This document shows positions 48,038 to 58,116 of a stretch of DNA of 64,000 nt, piece after piece. Source of the stretch: Erythrobacteraceae bacterium (lineage in GTDB: Bacteria > Pseudomonadota > Alphaproteobacteria > Sphingomonadales > Sphingomonadaceae); assembly GCA_024642525.1 (NCBI GenBank), contig JAHEAX010000059.1, forward strand, positions 62,001 to 126,000, in the 5' to 3' direction. A model generated the notes under the pieces. The model searched no databases. It was given only the letters and a program-made list of their open reading frames with translations, and was not told the DNA's origin. Each line of letters opens with the position of its first letter. Within the stretch, counting starts at the first letter, position 1. A program made the translations under genes and the position numbers.

Positions 48038-50347
48038 TTAATCGGCAAGCACGACAAAGCTGTCGATCAGACGTTTTGACGCGCCGCTTTCAAAATCGAT
48101 TTCCAGCTTGTTGCCTTCCTGGCCGGTGACTTTGCCGTAACCGAACTTATCGTGAAAAACCCGCACGCCGATGGCGATGTCGCTGCGCGGTTTGGCAGCA
48201 AAGCTGGCCGCGCTCCGGCCCGGTTCTTTCACCCGAACCTGTTTTGTCTCGTAACCGGAAGTCAGCGCCCGCTGCCATCCCGGCCCGCGCTGGCTCGACC
48301 GTTCAGGCCGGCTGGTGCTGACATGGGCGAACGGGTCTTCATTCTCGCTCCAATTCGCCTGCCACAGCGATGCGCCGCCCGTCATCGTGGTTTCGCGGTC
48401 GATATGTTCGTCCGGTAATTCCTCGACAAAGCGCGATGGGATGGAACTGGTCCATTGGCCATAAATGCGGCGATTGGCCGCATAGAGAATGGTGCAGCGT
48501 TTGCGGGCGCGGGTGATGGCCACATAGGCAAGGCGGCGTTCTTCCTCGAGGCTGGCAAGGCCGCCTTCGTCAAGCGAGCGCTGCGACGGAAACACGCCTT
48601 CTTCCCAGCCTGGCAGGAAGACGTTGTCAAATTCCAACCCCTTGGCAGCATGCATGGTCATAATGGTCAGTTTTTCGCCATCATTGACGCGGTCATTATC
48701 CATCACCAGCGAGACATGTTCAAGAAAATCGCCAAGTGTTTCATATTCTTCCATCGCGCGGGCGAGTTCGGAGATGTTTTCCAGCCTGCCTGCGCTCTCG
48801 GCAGATTTTTCCGCCTGCAGCATGGCGGTGTAGCCGCATTCCTCCATCACCGTGCGCAGCAATTCTGCAGGTGTGGTCTGTTCAGCCAGATCGCGCCAGC
48901 GCAGGAAATCGCCCATCAATGCAGCAATCGTGCCTGCTGCCCGCTTGGGCAGTTCGTCGCTATCTGCAAGCTGCAGCGACGCAGCCGCCAGCGGTAGGCC
49001 AGTCGCGCGTGAATGCTGGAACATCCGCTCCAGCGTCTTTGCGCCGAGGCCGCGTTTGGGCTGGTTGTAGATACGTTCGAATGCAAGGTCGTCGCGCGGC
49101 TGTGCGATCATGCGCAGGTAAGCCAGCGCGTCGCGAATTTCTGCACGTTCATAGAAGCGGAAGCCACCGATAATGCGATAATTGAGGCCGATCTGGATGA
49201 AGCGGTCTTCAAATTCCCGCGTCTGGTATTGCGCCCGCACCAGTATCGCCACCTGGTCCAGCGAAGCGCCTTCGCGTTCCAGCCGCTCGATTTCCTCGCC
49301 CACGCGGCGCGCTTCTTCCGGCGCGTCCCACACGCCGATGACCCGCACCTTGTCGCCGCCTTCAAATTCGGTCCAAAGCGTCTTGCCGATGCGCTGGCTG
49401 TTGGCGTCGATCAGGCCCGATGCGGCAGCCAGAATATGCGGTGTCGACCGGTAATTCTGTTCCAGCTTGACCACTTTGGCTCCGGGAAAATCCTTCTCGA
49501 ACTTGAGGATATTGGCAACTTCCGCGCCGCGCCAAGAATAGATCGACTGGTCATCATCACCCACCACGCAGATGTTCTTGCGGGACTGGGCAAGCAGGCG
49601 AAGCCACAGGTACTGGACCTGATTGGTGTCCTGATATTCGTCGACAAGGATGTATTTGAACCGGTCCTGATACATCTTCAGCACTTCGGGATTGCGCCGC
49701 AGGATGTTGAGCATATGCAGCAGCAAATCACCGAAATCGCAGGCATTCAGCGACTTCAGACGGTCTTGATAAAGGGCATAGAATTCCTGCCCACGGCCGT
49801 TGGCATAGGCTTCGTTTTCGACCGCATCGAGATCGGACGGGTTAAGGCCGCGGTTTTTCCACCTGTCGATCAACCCGGCAAGCTGGCGCGGCGGCCAGCG
49901 CTTTTCATCAAGATCCTGATCGCGGATCAATTGCTTCAGCAATCGCAGCTGATCGTCCGTGTCGATGATGGTGTAATTGCTCTGCAGGCCGACGAGTTCG
50001 GCATGGCGGCGCAGCATTTTCGCGCCGATGGAATGGAATGTGCCGAGCCACGGCATTCCTTCAACCGCGTCACCGATATGTCTGCCAACCCGCTCGCGCA
50101 TTTCGCGCGCGGCCTTGTTGGTAAAGGTGACGCACAGAATTTCACTGGGCCATGCCTTGCGCATGGCGACCAGGTGCGCCAGCCGCGCGGTGAGTGCCGC
50201 AGTCTTGCCCGTGCCAGCGCCAGCCAGCATCAGCACCGGCCCTTCGGTGGTCAGCACGGCTTCTTGTTGCGGCGTGTTCAGCCCCGCTGCATAGCGGGGC
50301 AGTTCGCCATGGTTCGTGGCGGCGGGAAGGGCAGGGTTTTCTGTCAT
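48038..50347 (-). CDS. uvrD: DNA helicase II (UvrD/PcrA)
   Basis: A 769-residue superfamily 1A helicase that unwinds DNA in excision and mismatch repair. Walker A AGAGTGKT is at residues 42-49; other motifs are TFTNKAAREM, LVDEYQDTN, VGDDDQSIYSWRGA, EQNYRST and VAITRARKR. The C-terminal Tudor-like segment HDKFGYGKVTGQEGNKLEIDF is typical of PcrA/UvrD. ATG at 50347 is chosen; a TTG 6 bases further upstream is in frame. A LexA box lies 9 bases upstream. Confidence 0.96.
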   Translation of the reverse strand: MTENPALPAATNHGELPRYAAGLNTPQQEAVLTTEGPVLMLAGAGTGKTAALTARLAHLVAMRKAWPSEILCVTFTNKAAREMRERVGRHIGDAVEGMPWLGTFHSIGAKMLRRHAELVGLQSNYTIIDTDDQLRLLKQLIRDQDLDEKRWPPRQLAGLIDRWKNRGLNPSDLDAVENEAYANGRGQEFYALYQDRLKSLNACDFGDLLLHMLNILRRNPEVLKMYQDRFKYILVDEYQDTNQVQYLWLRLLAQSRKNICVVGDDDQSIYSWRGAEVANILKFEKDFPGAKVVKLEQNYRSTPHILAAASGLIDANSQRIGKTLWTEFEGGDKVRVIGVWDAPEEARRVGEEIERLEREGASLDQVAILVRAQYQTREFEDRFIQIGLNYRIIGGFRFYERAEIRDALAYLRMIAQPRDDLAFERIYNQPKRGLGAKTLERMFQHSRATGLPLAAASLQLADSDELPKRAAGTIAALMGDFLRWRDLAEQTTPAELLRTVMEECGYTAMLQAEKSAESAGRLENISELARAMEEYETLGDFLEHVSLVMDNDRVNDGEKLTIMTMHAAKGLEFDNVFLPGWEEGVFPSQRSLDEGGLASLEEERRLAYVAITRARKRCTILYAANRRIYGQWTSSIPSRFVEELPDEHIDRETTMTGGASLWQANWSENEDPFAHVSTSRPERSSQRGPGWQRALTSGYETKQVRVKEPGRSAASFAAKPRSDIAIGVRVFHDKFGYGKVTGQEGNKLEIDFESGASKRLIDSFVVLAD

Positions 50348-50355
50348 GAGCAAGT

Positions 50356-50370
50356 GAACAGTTAGGGAAC
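50356..50370 (-). promoter_or_regulatory. LexA (SOS) box of uvrD
   Basis: GAAC-AGTTAGG-GAAC on the plus strand, i.e. GTTC-N7-GTTC on the coding (minus) strand, exactly matches the alphaproteobacterial LexA site. It is 9 bases from the uvrD ATG, as close as the site at uvrA. Confidence 0.85.
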
Positions 50371-50484
50371 ACTGGCCTCGCTTGCAAGCAGGATGGGCGG
50401 GTTCGCCACTGCTTGCAGGAACCGGAAATACGCTATTTCGTTATTGTCACAGAATTCGAAATTCACAGGCAGAGGAATTCAGTA

Positions 50485-50778
50485 ATGAAGAAGATTGTAG
50501 TTTCCGCCGCGCTTGCTGGCGCAGCAATGGCATTTTCTGCACCGGCACTGGCCGATCACCATCTGACCAATGAAGGCATGAGCAGTCCAAAAGCCGAAGT
50601 GGTCGAGAAGAACGCCCGCGGGCAGGCCACCAAGGTGATGATTGACGGCAAAACCTATGATGTCTGCACCGCCAAGGATCAGGATGGCTGCATTAATCCG
50701 CGTGCTGCTGGCCTGAAATGGGGCAACCGCCCGCTTGATTACTGGCCGGGCCAGCCTGCCAGCACGATGAAGAAATAA
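50485..50778 (+). CDS. Small exported hypothetical protein
   Basis: A 97-residue protein with a clear Sec signal (MKKIVVSAALAGAAMAFSAPALA) cleaved before DHHLTNEG. The mature part, about 74 residues, has two cysteines (DVCTAKDQDGCINPR) spaced nine apart that probably form a disulphide, and a basic, Trp-containing end. No domain was recognised. The ribosome-binding site AGAGGA lies before the ATG. The gene has a strong terminator shared with the convergent rsmD. Confidence 0.8.
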   Translation: MKKIVVSAALAGAAMAFSAPALADHHLTNEGMSSPKAEVVEKNARGQATKVMIDGKTYDVCTAKDQDGCINPRAAGLKWGNRPLDYWPGQPASTMKK

Positions 50779-50794
50779 GTCCGCAGTTTTCCAG

Positions 50795-50828
50795 TAAAAA
50801 AGGCGCTCCTTCGTGGGCGCCTTTTTTC
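50795..50828. terminator. Bidirectional intrinsic terminator
   Basis: AAAAAAGGCGC and GCGCCTTTTTT flank a short loop, giving T-runs on both strands. It separates the small exported protein gene (+) from rsmD (-). Confidence 0.88.
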
Positions 50829-50848
50829 GTATTCTATCCTATTTTATT

Positions 50849-51391
50849 CTATTCTGCGCGAAGCAGGGTCAGCTTCGCCTTGCCGACCTTGCGTTCTGCC
50901 TGGACTGTCAGAAGTTTCACTTCGACATCCTCTGTCGATGATGTTTCGACCGCAATCCATGTGTGCGGGCCAATCCAGCCGAGCCTGAGCAGACGATCAA
51001 GCGCAACAGCCGCAGCGCCGGAATGATAGGGCGGGTCCAATAGAATGAGGTCGTGCGGTTGCTTCGCCGGCCCAAGGCTCATCACGGAACCTGCCCGAAC
51101 GTCGCATTTCGGGCCAGCGCCCAGCGCATGGACATTTTCGCGGATGGATTTGAGCGCGGCTTCGTCATGTTCGACAAACAGGCAATAGCCCGCGCCGCGT
51201 GACAAGGCTTCAAGGCCAAGCGCGCCGGAACCTGCAAACAGGTCAGCCACTGAAAGGTCGTTGAAACTGCCGAGCCTGCTGGCGAGCATGTTGAACAGCG
51301 TTTCGCGTGTCCGGTCAGCTGTGGGTCGCGTTCCCTCGCCCTTGGGGGCAACCAGTTTTCGTCCGCGCCAATCGCCGGCAATAATCCTCAT
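50849..51391 (-). CDS. rsmD: 16S rRNA (guanine(966)-N(2))-methyltransferase RsmD
   Basis: A 180-residue SAM-dependent enzyme that methylates G966 of 16S rRNA. MRIIAGDWRGRKL and TRPTADRTRETLFN open the protein, ADLFAGSGALGLEALSRGA binds SAM, and LILLDPPY is the N6/N2-amino-methyltransferase catalytic motif. The start overlaps the stop of the upstream pseudouridine synthase gene by 4 bases, a common pairing in alphaproteobacteria. Confidence 0.96.
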   Translation of the reverse strand: MRIIAGDWRGRKLVAPKGEGTRPTADRTRETLFNMLASRLGSFNDLSVADLFAGSGALGLEALSRGAGYCLFVEHDEAALKSIRENVHALGAGPKCDVRAGSVMSLGPAKQPHDLILLDPPYHSGAAAVALDRLLRLGWIGPHTWIAVETSSTEDVEVKLLTVQAERKVGKAKLTLLRAE

Positions 51392-52269
51392 TTGCGGGTT
51401 TCTCGCAGCAAGTCCTTGCGGAATTTCTCAACCTGCGCCTGCGGTACTTCTGCTGCGGTTCCGCGGGGCATATTGCCCAGTTCGAACGGGCCATAGGTGG
51501 TGCGCATCAGGCGCGAAACCTCTAGCCCCAGATGTTCAAGCACGATCCGGACTTCGCGGTTCTTGCCTTCCTTGATGGTCATTTCGATCCACTGGTTACG
51601 GCCTGTGCGACGTTCCAGATTGGCGTCGATCCGGCCATAATGCATCCCGTCGATGGTGATGCCATGGATCAGTTCTTCAAGCTGGGCCTGGGTAATGTCG
51701 CCAAAGGCGCGGGCGCGATACGTGCGCGGGATGCCCGATGATGGCAGTTCCATTGCCCGTTTCAGCTCACCATCATTGGTCAGCAGCAACAGCCCTTCGG
51801 TGTTCATGTCCAGCCGGCCAATCGGCATCAGGCGCGGCGCATCCTTGGGCAGGGCATTGGCAAGGGCTGCATAGATTGTCGGGCGGCCGGCATTGTCGCG
51901 TTCCGCCGTCAGCAGTCCGGTGGGCTTGTTGAACAGGAACAGCCGCGCTGCTTCTACCTTGCCCACCGGATTGCCATCAACCGTGATGCCCTTCAGGCTG
52001 GTCAGGAATGTGGCGGGTGTTTCGATGACCTTGCCGTCCTGCGAAATACGGCCTTCCTCGATCAGCCGTTCAATCTCGCGGCGGCTGGCAATACCTGCGC
52101 GGGCCAGCAATTTGGCTATGCGGTCGCCTTCTGGCCGGTCGGGTGAACGTTCGGTCGGCTTGGCCGGCGTGCGCGGGCCAGACGGGCCCTTCGCGCGCGC
52201 ATCGGCATGCCTCCTGGATGGAGAATCGGCTGTGGGTCTGCCGGAACGAGGTCTGTGGGGTTGGGCCAT
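51388..52269 (-). CDS. RsuA/RluB-family rRNA pseudouridine synthase
   Basis: A 293-residue enzyme that isomerises uridine to pseudouridine in rRNA. It has a basic, Pro-rich N-terminal extension (about 45 residues), an S4 RNA-binding domain (RIAKLLARAGIASRREIERLIEEGR) and the catalytic domain with the aspartate in GRLDMNTEGLLLLTNDG. The C-terminal RVMLEHLGL-type motif appears as REVRIVLEHLGLEVSRLMR. This is closest to RluB (23S U2605), but RsuA-like specificity cannot be excluded. It is coupled to rsmD. Confidence 0.9.
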   Translation of the reverse strand: MAQPHRPRSGRPTADSPSRRHADARAKGPSGPRTPAKPTERSPDRPEGDRIAKLLARAGIASRREIERLIEEGRISQDGKVIETPATFLTSLKGITVDGNPVGKVEAARLFLFNKPTGLLTAERDNAGRPTIYAALANALPKDAPRLMPIGRLDMNTEGLLLLTNDGELKRAMELPSSGIPRTYRARAFGDITQAQLEELIHGITIDGMHYGRIDANLERRTGRNQWIEMTIKEGKNREVRIVLEHLGLEVSRLMRTTYGPFELGNMPRGTAAEVPQAQVEKFRKDLLRETRK

Positions 52270-52333
52270 TGCGGCCCTCTAGCCGTTTAGTGGCCCTTCC
52301 GCAAAGCGATCAATTGATCGGCACCCGTTTGCA

Positions 52334-53494
52334 TCAATTGCTGGCGCGCAAGGCTTCCTGCACCGTTTCGTGAAAGCGGGTGATGCCCGTTTCCAGCGTC
52401 CCGAGCGTGATCTGGTCTATCACGCCTGACGAAAGCCCCTGTTGTCCCAGTTCTGCCGCGCGGAAATCTTCAGAAGCAAAGACCCCTCCGTCCAGCAGGT
52501 TCCAGCTGCGTTGCCAATGGTCGCGCGCCTTATCCGTGGTAGGCTTTTCAGGGATGAGCATGAAGTCTTCCACCAGCGTGCGGTCATGCGCCTGCGGCAT
52601 CAGCACCATGACGTTGAGATAATCGGGGCTGGGAATGACGATTGTTGCAGGCAGCAGCTGATACGCAAAAGTGACGACCCTGCGCAGCGCGGCCATGTCG
52701 TGAAGGTCAACCCCGTCCATGTCTTCCAGCCGCCCGACTGCAGAACGCGAATGCGGGCCGATCATATCGCCCGCCGTCACGCCATCCTTGAAGAACGGGC
52801 CAATCGTCTGCGCGTGCAGGCGGGTCACATGGTAACTTTCGAGGAAGGCATCCATGATGAGCTTCCAGTTCCCGGCCACTTCGTGCGTCTTGCGTGCATA
52901 CAAGTGGTGGTCTGCCATGCCGAATGCATCGAAATCTTCACCCAGCGTGCGTGCGAGCGAAAAATCCGCCCCTTCGGCGGGCGCAAACCAGATGAGGCCG
53001 CCTGCTTCGATGCTGGGCAATTCCACCAGGCCGTGGTCCGTCTTGTCGAGGCCGGGAAATGTTTCAGGGCGCGGCATGGCGAGCAGCGTGCCGTCCAGCT
53101 TGTAGGTCCACGCATGATAGGGGCAGACCAGCCGCCTTGCGCACACAGTATCGGTCCCTTCGACAAGGCGCGTTCCGCGGTGGCGGCAGACATTCATGAA
53201 GACATGGACGGTGCCGTCCACATCGCGCGTCAGCAGCAACGGCCTGCCGGTGGCATCATGCGGCAGCGCCATGCCTGCATCGGGCAACAAGGCGGAAGGT
53301 GCGATGACCTGCGGAAGGCGATCAAACAGCCCAGCCTTTTCACGGGTCCAGTGATCAGGATCGGTATAGACAGAAGCAGGAACGTGAGTAATTTCAGCGG
53401 CGAAGCGTTCTTCCCCGCGCAAAATTGCCTGCGCCAGCACCAACTGCCCCGGCGTGGGGCATTTTTCTCTGGTGACAGTTCCGGTCTCGCTCAT
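52334..53494 (-). CDS. Rieske aromatic ring-hydroxylating oxygenase, alpha subunit
   Basis: A 386-residue non-haem iron oxygenase. The Rieske [2Fe-2S] ligands are C103 and H105 (CRHRG) and C124 and H127 (CPYHAW). The mononuclear iron histidines are H222 and H227 in [12 protein letters not shown], with a later aspartate in SEDFRAA a likely third ligand. The beta subunit, ferredoxin and reductase are not adjacent, so it probably uses a remote electron-transfer chain. Similar single-gene oxygenases act on aromatics or quaternary amines; the substrate is unknown. It is divergent from the AmpG-like transporter gene. Confidence 0.9.
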   Translation of the reverse strand: MSETGTVTREKCPTPGQLVLAQAILRGEERFAAEITHVPASVYTDPDHWTREKAGLFDRLPQVIAPSALLPDAGMALPHDATGRPLLLTRDVDGTVHVFMNVCRHRGTRLVEGTDTVCARRLVCPYHAWTYKLDGTLLAMPRPETFPGLDKTDHGLVELPSIEAGGLIWFAPAEGADFSLARTLGEDFDAFGMADHHLYARKTHEVAGNWKLIMDAFLESYHVTRLHAQTIGPFFKDGVTAGDMIGPHSRSAVGRLEDMDGVDLHDMAALRRVVTFAYQLLPATIVIPSPDYLNVMVLMPQAHDRTLVEDFMLIPEKPTTDKARDHWQRSWNLLDGGVFASEDFRAAELGQQGLSSGVIDQITLGTLETGITRFHETVQEALRASN

Positions 53495-53615
53495 GGAAGG
53501 CTTCCTTAAATCTCCAGCGGCGCTAGTGTCGCACGAATAAGAACTGGTGCAAAGTCCGCCGCGGTCGCATGGGCCGATATGGACGGGCCGGATAACAACG
53601 GGAAGTGACGTACTG

Positions 53616-54956
53616 ATGGGTGAGCAAATCGAACGCCGGACGATGTGGGATGGAGTTCGGCCTTATCTTGAGCCTGCTCCGCTGGCGGCTCTTTTCCTTG
53701 GCATTTCATCCGGTTTTCCCTTCGCGATGATTGCCGCCACGCTGACCACGCGGCTGGCAGAAGCAGGGATCGAGAAATCGACGGTTACCGCCTTTGCGCT
53801 GACCTTCCTTGCCTATAATTTCAAATGGCTGTGGGCACCGATTATCGATGCCATAAAATTGCCGCTGCTGGGGCGGATTGGCCAGCGCGTTTCATGGCTC
53901 ATTTTCACGGCAGTGCTGGTGATGATCAGCATCATCTATCTCGGCTCGCTTGATCCGACGGCGGATATTGCCGCCGTGGCGGTTGCGGCCATCCTGGTGG
54001 GTGTTGCAGGCGCCACTTTTGATATCGTGATCGATGCCTATCGCATCGAATTGCTGGAACCGCGCCAATTGGGCGTGGGTTCAGGGATGAGCCAGTATGG
54101 CTGGCGTATCGGTGCGGCGGCTGCAGGGGCCACTGCGCTGGTGGTGGCGCAGCGATATGGCTGGCAGATGGCCTATACGTCCTGTGCGTTTTTCGCCCTG
54201 TTTGCCATTGGCACCGGGCTGGTGATGGGCGAACCATCGCGCCGTATCGAACCCAAGCCGCTGAAAGGCCCGGTTGCCGCAGCAATTGCCTATGTCAGCC
54301 CGCTGGCCGAATTTTTCAAACGCAAGGGCGCGCTGCTGGTGCTGGTCTTCGTGCTGATCCACAAGCTGGGTGATACGTTGGCAAATCTGACCTTCCGCCT
54401 GCTGTTTGAAGACCTTGGCTATACCAAGGATGAAGTCGCCATTTACGATGTCGGCGTTGGCTTCTGGGCGCTGCTGGTCGGCGTATTTGTCGGCGGCTTT
54501 CTCTATGCCCGCCTGGGGATGAAGAAATCCGTTCTTATCAGCCTTGTCCTGATGGCCGTTTCCAACTTCGGCTTTGCGGCACTGGCCGCTGTTGGCCACA
54601 GTAATATCGGCATGGCATCAGCGATCGGCTTCGAGAATTTCGCCAGCGGCATCGGCGGCGTGTGCGTGGTCGCCTATCTGTCGGCCTTGTGTAACCTCAA
54701 TTTTACTGCAACCCAGTTCGCGCTGCTGTCCGCGGCGGCCAGTATCCTTGGCCGCTTTGTTACCGGCACCACGGCAGGCAGCCTGATCGAGAATTTCGGC
54801 TACGTCGATTTCTACCTGCTGACCACCGCGCTGGCGATGCCGGGCGTGTTCCTGTTCTGGTGGATGATGCACAAGGGGCTGGTGGACCAGTCGCTGGGCA
54901 CAGCGGGCGAAGTGTCGAGCACAGATGTCCCTAAACAGGCAGACGATCTGACCTGA
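53616..54956 (+). CDS. AmpG-like muropeptide permease (MFS)
   Basis: A 446-residue major facilitator of the AmpG type with about 12 to 14 hydrophobic segments. [39 protein letters not shown] and [18 protein letters not shown] match the family. AmpG imports anhydromuropeptides for cell-wall recycling; some relatives carry other cargo such as acetyl-CoA. The start MGEQIERR (53616) fits the family length. Its stop is 20 bases from the convergent folC stop. Confidence 0.86.
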   Translation: MGEQIERRTMWDGVRPYLEPAPLAALFLGISSGFPFAMIAATLTTRLAEAGIEKSTVTAFALTFLAYNFKWLWAPIIDAIKLPLLGRIGQRVSWLIFTAVLVMISIIYLGSLDPTADIAAVAVAAILVGVAGATFDIVIDAYRIELLEPRQLGVGSGMSQYGWRIGAAAAGATALVVAQRYGWQMAYTSCAFFALFAIGTGLVMGEPSRRIEPKPLKGPVAAAIAYVSPLAEFFKRKGALLVLVFVLIHKLGDTLANLTFRLLFEDLGYTKDEVAIYDVGVGFWALLVGVFVGGFLYARLGMKKSVLISLVLMAVSNFGFAALAAVGHSNIGMASAIGFENFASGIGGVCVVAYLSALCNLNFTATQFALLSAAASILGRFVTGTTAGSLIENFGYVDFYLLTTALAMPGVFLFWWMMHKGLVDQSLGTAGEVSSTDVPKQADDLT

Positions 54957-54975
54957 TACGCATCGCAGCGCTGCT

Positions 54976-56259
54976 CTAGTCGGGTATCTCGCGATTGAGG
55001 CGGAGGACTTCTCCGCCAAGATACAGCGACCCGGCAATCAGCACTGGCAGCCCATCATCGGGCAGGCCGGCAAGGGCCGAGGGCACGTCAGGCGCGGATG
55101 TGGCGCAGGCGGTAAATGCTTCCGGCCCATGACTTTCCTGCCCCGGCACTGGCACAATGGTGATGCTGACCAGTTCGCTCTTCATCGGGCCGGTGATCGC
55201 AGCCGGGTCCTTGTTGGCGAGCATACCCATGATGAGATGCAGCCGTTTGCCATCGAAGTGACGCTTCAAAGCCTGACCAGCATCAGGGTTATGGCCGCCA
55301 TCCAGCCAGACTTCTCGTGAGCCGACAAGCGGCCCTTCGGCAAGCCGTTGCAGGCGGGCCGGCCACCATGCGGTACGAATGCCCCGCGCCATGGAATCGG
55401 CGGATACGTTGATAAAATCCTGATGCCGCAGCATGGCTACTGCCAGGGCAGCATTCTGCGCCTGGTGCGGTCCGGCCATGGTCGGCAGAGGCAAAGTCAG
55501 TTCCCCGTGGCGGTCGCGATATTCCAGCCCGGCGATGCTGCTCATGTCCCAGTCGCGACCGCGCATTGCCAGCGGCGCCCCAGCGGCTGCGGCCGCGCGC
55601 TCGATTTCAAGTTCTGCCTCGAGCGGATAATTGAAAGTGACCAGCAAGCAGCCGGGCTTCGCAATACCGGCTTTTTCAAAGGCAATGCGGGCAAGCGGCG
55701 CTTCGGGCACGCCTTCTTCGGGTGCCAGCAGGAAACGTTCGTGGTCGATACCAAGGGCAGCAATGCCGCAGGCAACCGGATGTTCGATCACATTGGTGGC
55801 ATCAAAGCGCCCGCCAAGCCCGACTTCGATCACGCAAACATCGGCAGGCGTGCGCGAAAAGGCAAGGAAGCTTGCTGCAATCGTGACTTCGAAAAAGCTG
55901 GGCGCAAGCCCTTCTGCGGCATCCAGCACTTCCGCCAGCAGCGAAGCCAGCAATTCATCCTCGATCAGCTTTCCGGCGATCCGGATACGTTCATTATAAC
56001 GCACCAGATGGGGGCTGGTGGCCATGTGAACCAGCTTGCCATCGGCTTCCAGCATGGCGCGCAGGAAAGCGCAGGTGGACCCTTTGCCATTGGTGCCTGC
56101 CACATGGAAAACGGGCGGTAACTGCTTGTGCGGATCGCCTAGCCGGGCCAGCAATTGCCTGATGGTTTCCAGCCCGAAGCGGCCCTGCGGAAGCGATAGT
56201 TCCGCCAGCCGGTCAAGCTGCTGCTGCACTGCCGGATTATCCGACCTGGCGAAATCCAT
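54976..56259 (-). CDS. folC: Bifunctional folylpolyglutamate/dihydrofolate synthase
   Basis: A 427-residue ligase that adds glutamate to dihydropteroate and to folates. The ATP loop VAGTNGKGSTCAF is at about residues 53-65; ATSPHLVRYNERIRI and VIEVGLGGRFDATNV are typical. It is the last gene of the trpF-trpB-trpA-accD-folC cluster, starting 9 bases after accD. Confidence 0.94.
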   Translation of the reverse strand: MDFARSDNPAVQQQLDRLAELSLPQGRFGLETIRQLLARLGDPHKQLPPVFHVAGTNGKGSTCAFLRAMLEADGKLVHMATSPHLVRYNERIRIAGKLIEDELLASLLAEVLDAAEGLAPSFFEVTIAASFLAFSRTPADVCVIEVGLGGRFDATNVIEHPVACGIAALGIDHERFLLAPEEGVPEAPLARIAFEKAGIAKPGCLLVTFNYPLEAELEIERAAAAAGAPLAMRGRDWDMSSIAGLEYRDRHGELTLPLPTMAGPHQAQNAALAVAMLRHQDFINVSADSMARGIRTAWWPARLQRLAEGPLVGSREVWLDGGHNPDAGQALKRHFDGKRLHLIMGMLANKDPAAITGPMKSELVSITIVPVPGQESHGPEAFTACATSAPDVPSALAGLPDDGLPVLIAGSLYLGGEVLRLNREIPD

Positions 56260-56268
56260 CGGCGGGTT

Positions 56269-57117
56269 TCAGGCTGCTTGTGCAGGCCGCAGGTAATCAA
56301 GCAGCGTCGCCAGCTTGCTGCGCAGTTCCTTGCGGTGCACTACCATGTCCACCATGCCGTGCTTGTGCAGATATTCTGCGCGCTGGAACCCTTCGGGCAG
56401 GCTTTCGCGGATCGTATCCTGGATAACCCGCTGTCCGGCAAAGCCGATCAGCGCGCCCGGTTCGGCAATCTGGACATCGCCCAGCATTGCGTAACTGGCC
56501 GTGACACCGCCAGTGGTCGGGTCTGCCAGCACCACGATATAGGGCAGGCCGGCCTCTTTCAGGCGGCGTGTCATGACGGTCGCCTTGGGCATTTGCATCA
56601 GGCTGAGAATGCCTTCCTGCATCCGCGCGCCACCTGCGGCGGTAACCACGATATAGGCGCATTTGCGCGACAGGGCGCGTTCTGCACCGGCACAGAATGC
56701 CGTGCCAACGGCCATACCCATCGACCCGCCCATAAAGCCGAAATCCTGCACGCCGACAACGGCAGGGCGGCCCTCGATTGCACCAGAGCCGACACTGAAT
56801 GCATCGCGGTGCGGGTTCTTGGCGCGTGCCTGTTTCAGGCGGTCGGTATATTTCTTCGTATCACGGAACTTGAGCGGGTCTTCGCTGACTTCGGGCTGCG
56901 ACAGCATTTCAAACCCTTCGTCCAGCAAGGAAGCGAGGCGTTGGTCCGCACCGAGCCGGCCATGATGGTCGCACCGCGGGCACACGCTCTGGTTTTCTTC
57001 ATATTCCTGCGCGAACAGCATTTCCTGGCACTTGGGGCATTTGACCCACAGATTGTCAGGCGTTTCGCGCTTCGTCATGAAGGGAAGCGAGTTGCGGACC
57101 TTGGAAATCCAGCTCAT
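56269..57117 (-). CDS. accD: Acetyl-CoA carboxylase carboxyltransferase beta subunit
   Basis: A 282-residue subunit that transfers CO2 from biotin to acetyl-CoA, making malonyl-CoA for fatty-acid synthesis. The N-terminal zinc ribbon has cysteines C27, C30, C46 and C49 (VKCPKC, SVCPRCD); the catalytic core contains [31 protein letters not shown] and [12 protein letters not shown]. It is 4 bases downstream of trpA. Pairing with accA, encoded elsewhere, is expected. Confidence 0.97.
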   Translation of the reverse strand: MSWISKVRNSLPFMTKRETPDNLWVKCPKCQEMLFAQEYEENQSVCPRCDHHGRLGADQRLASLLDEGFEMLSQPEVSEDPLKFRDTKKYTDRLKQARAKNPHRDAFSVGSGAIEGRPAVVGVQDFGFMGGSMGMAVGTAFCAGAERALSRKCAYIVVTAAGGARMQEGILSLMQMPKATVMTRRLKEAGLPYIVVLADPTTGGVTASYAMLGDVQIAEPGALIGFAGQRVIQDTIRESLPEGFQRAEYLHKHGMVDMVVHRKELRSKLATLLDYLRPAQAA

Positions 57118-57121
57118 CTAT

Positions 57122-57907
57122 TCAGTCCTTTCGGGCCGCATGCACGGCATCAGCCAGCGCGGCGGTCAATGTTCTTAGCGCAGCAGGCGCATCTTCGCCA
57201 TGCCTCGCCACCAGTTCCACAAGGGCAGAGCCTACCACCACGCCGTCAGAAACGCGGGCAATGGCGCTGGCCTGTTCAGGGGTGCGAACCCCGAAACCGA
57301 CTGCAATCGGCAAATCGGTCGCAGCTTTCAGCCGCGCAACGGCATCATCGATGCTGGCCTGTGCTGCCTGCTGCAGACCGGTAATGCCGGCGACAGACAC
57401 ATAATAGAGGAAGCCGCCCGACCCTTCGAGCACAGCGGGCAGGCGCTTTGCATCGGTCGTGGGGGTGGCAAGGCGAATGGGCGCGATGCCAGCCGCGCGT
57501 AAATCCGGCCCGAGCGAATCGTCTTCTTCGGGCGGAATGTCGACGCAGATCACCCCATCCACACCGGCGGCCCTGCATTGGCCTGCAAACCACTGGGGCC
57601 CGCGGCGCACCATGGGGTTGGCATAACCCATCAGCACCAGCGGCACATCCGGGTGACGCTGGCGAAAGGCTGATGCGATGGCGAAGACATCCGCCGTGGT
57701 CGTCCCTTTGCCGAGTGACCGGATATTGGCTTCCTGGATGGCAGGCCCGTCGGCCATCGGATCGGTGAAGGGCATGCCCAGTTCGATCACATCCGCGCCG
57801 CCATCTACCAGCGCGTCGAGATTGGCAGCAGTGTCGCCATCGCCTGCGGTGATGAAGCACACGAGCGCGGGGTGGGGCTTGGCAAAAGCGTTTGAGAGGC
57901 GGTTCAT
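57122..57907 (-). CDS. trpA: Tryptophan synthase alpha subunit
   Basis: A 261-residue TIM-barrel subunit that splits indole-3-glycerol phosphate into indole and glyceraldehyde 3-phosphate. The catalytic residues are Glu42 (IELGMPFTDP) and Asp53 (MADGP). FLYYVSVAGITG and VGFGVRTPEQA, which bind phosphate, are intact. The start overlaps the small membrane-protein gene by 4 bases. Confidence 0.96.
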   Translation of the reverse strand: MNRLSNAFAKPHPALVCFITAGDGDTAANLDALVDGGADVIELGMPFTDPMADGPAIQEANIRSLGKGTTTADVFAIASAFRQRHPDVPLVLMGYANPMVRRGPQWFAGQCRAAGVDGVICVDIPPEEDDSLGPDLRAAGIAPIRLATPTTDAKRLPAVLEGSGGFLYYVSVAGITGLQQAAQASIDDAVARLKAATDLPIAVGFGVRTPEQASAIARVSDGVVVGSALVELVARHGEDAPAALRTLTAALADAVHAARKD

Positions 57908-58116
57908 GGATATTTCGGCGTCAGTTTGAAGGCCAGGAGGGCAAGGGAATACAGGATCGCATACGCCGCTGAAACGGCAAGCCATTTCGCCCAATCCACC
58001 TCTTGGTGGAAGATCGCGTCCCAGGCACAGCCAAGAACAAACATCATCACAAAGGTGAATGGGGCGCGTCGGGCAGCCTCGTATGGCCGCAATTTGCGAT
58101 ATTCCTCGCCCTTCAC
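57904..58116 (-). CDS. Small membrane protein between trpB and trpA
   Basis: A 70-residue protein with a hydrophilic start ([20 protein letters not shown]) and two hydrophobic segments, about residues 21-37 and 45-63. It overlaps both trpB (58113-58116) and trpA (57904-57907) by 4 bases, so it is translated as part of the trp operon. No family or role is recognised; TrpAB are soluble, so it is not an obvious part of the enzyme. The coupling and clean frame argue it is real. Confidence 0.8.
   Translation of the reverse strand: MKGEEYRKLRPYEAARRAPFTFVMMFVLGCAWDAIFHQEVDWAKWLAVSAAYAILYSLALLAFKLTPKYP

Noticed and set aside
49013-50365. A 450-codon plus-strand open frame opposite uvrD
   Set aside because: Antisense to uvrD with all helicase motifs; no independent support.
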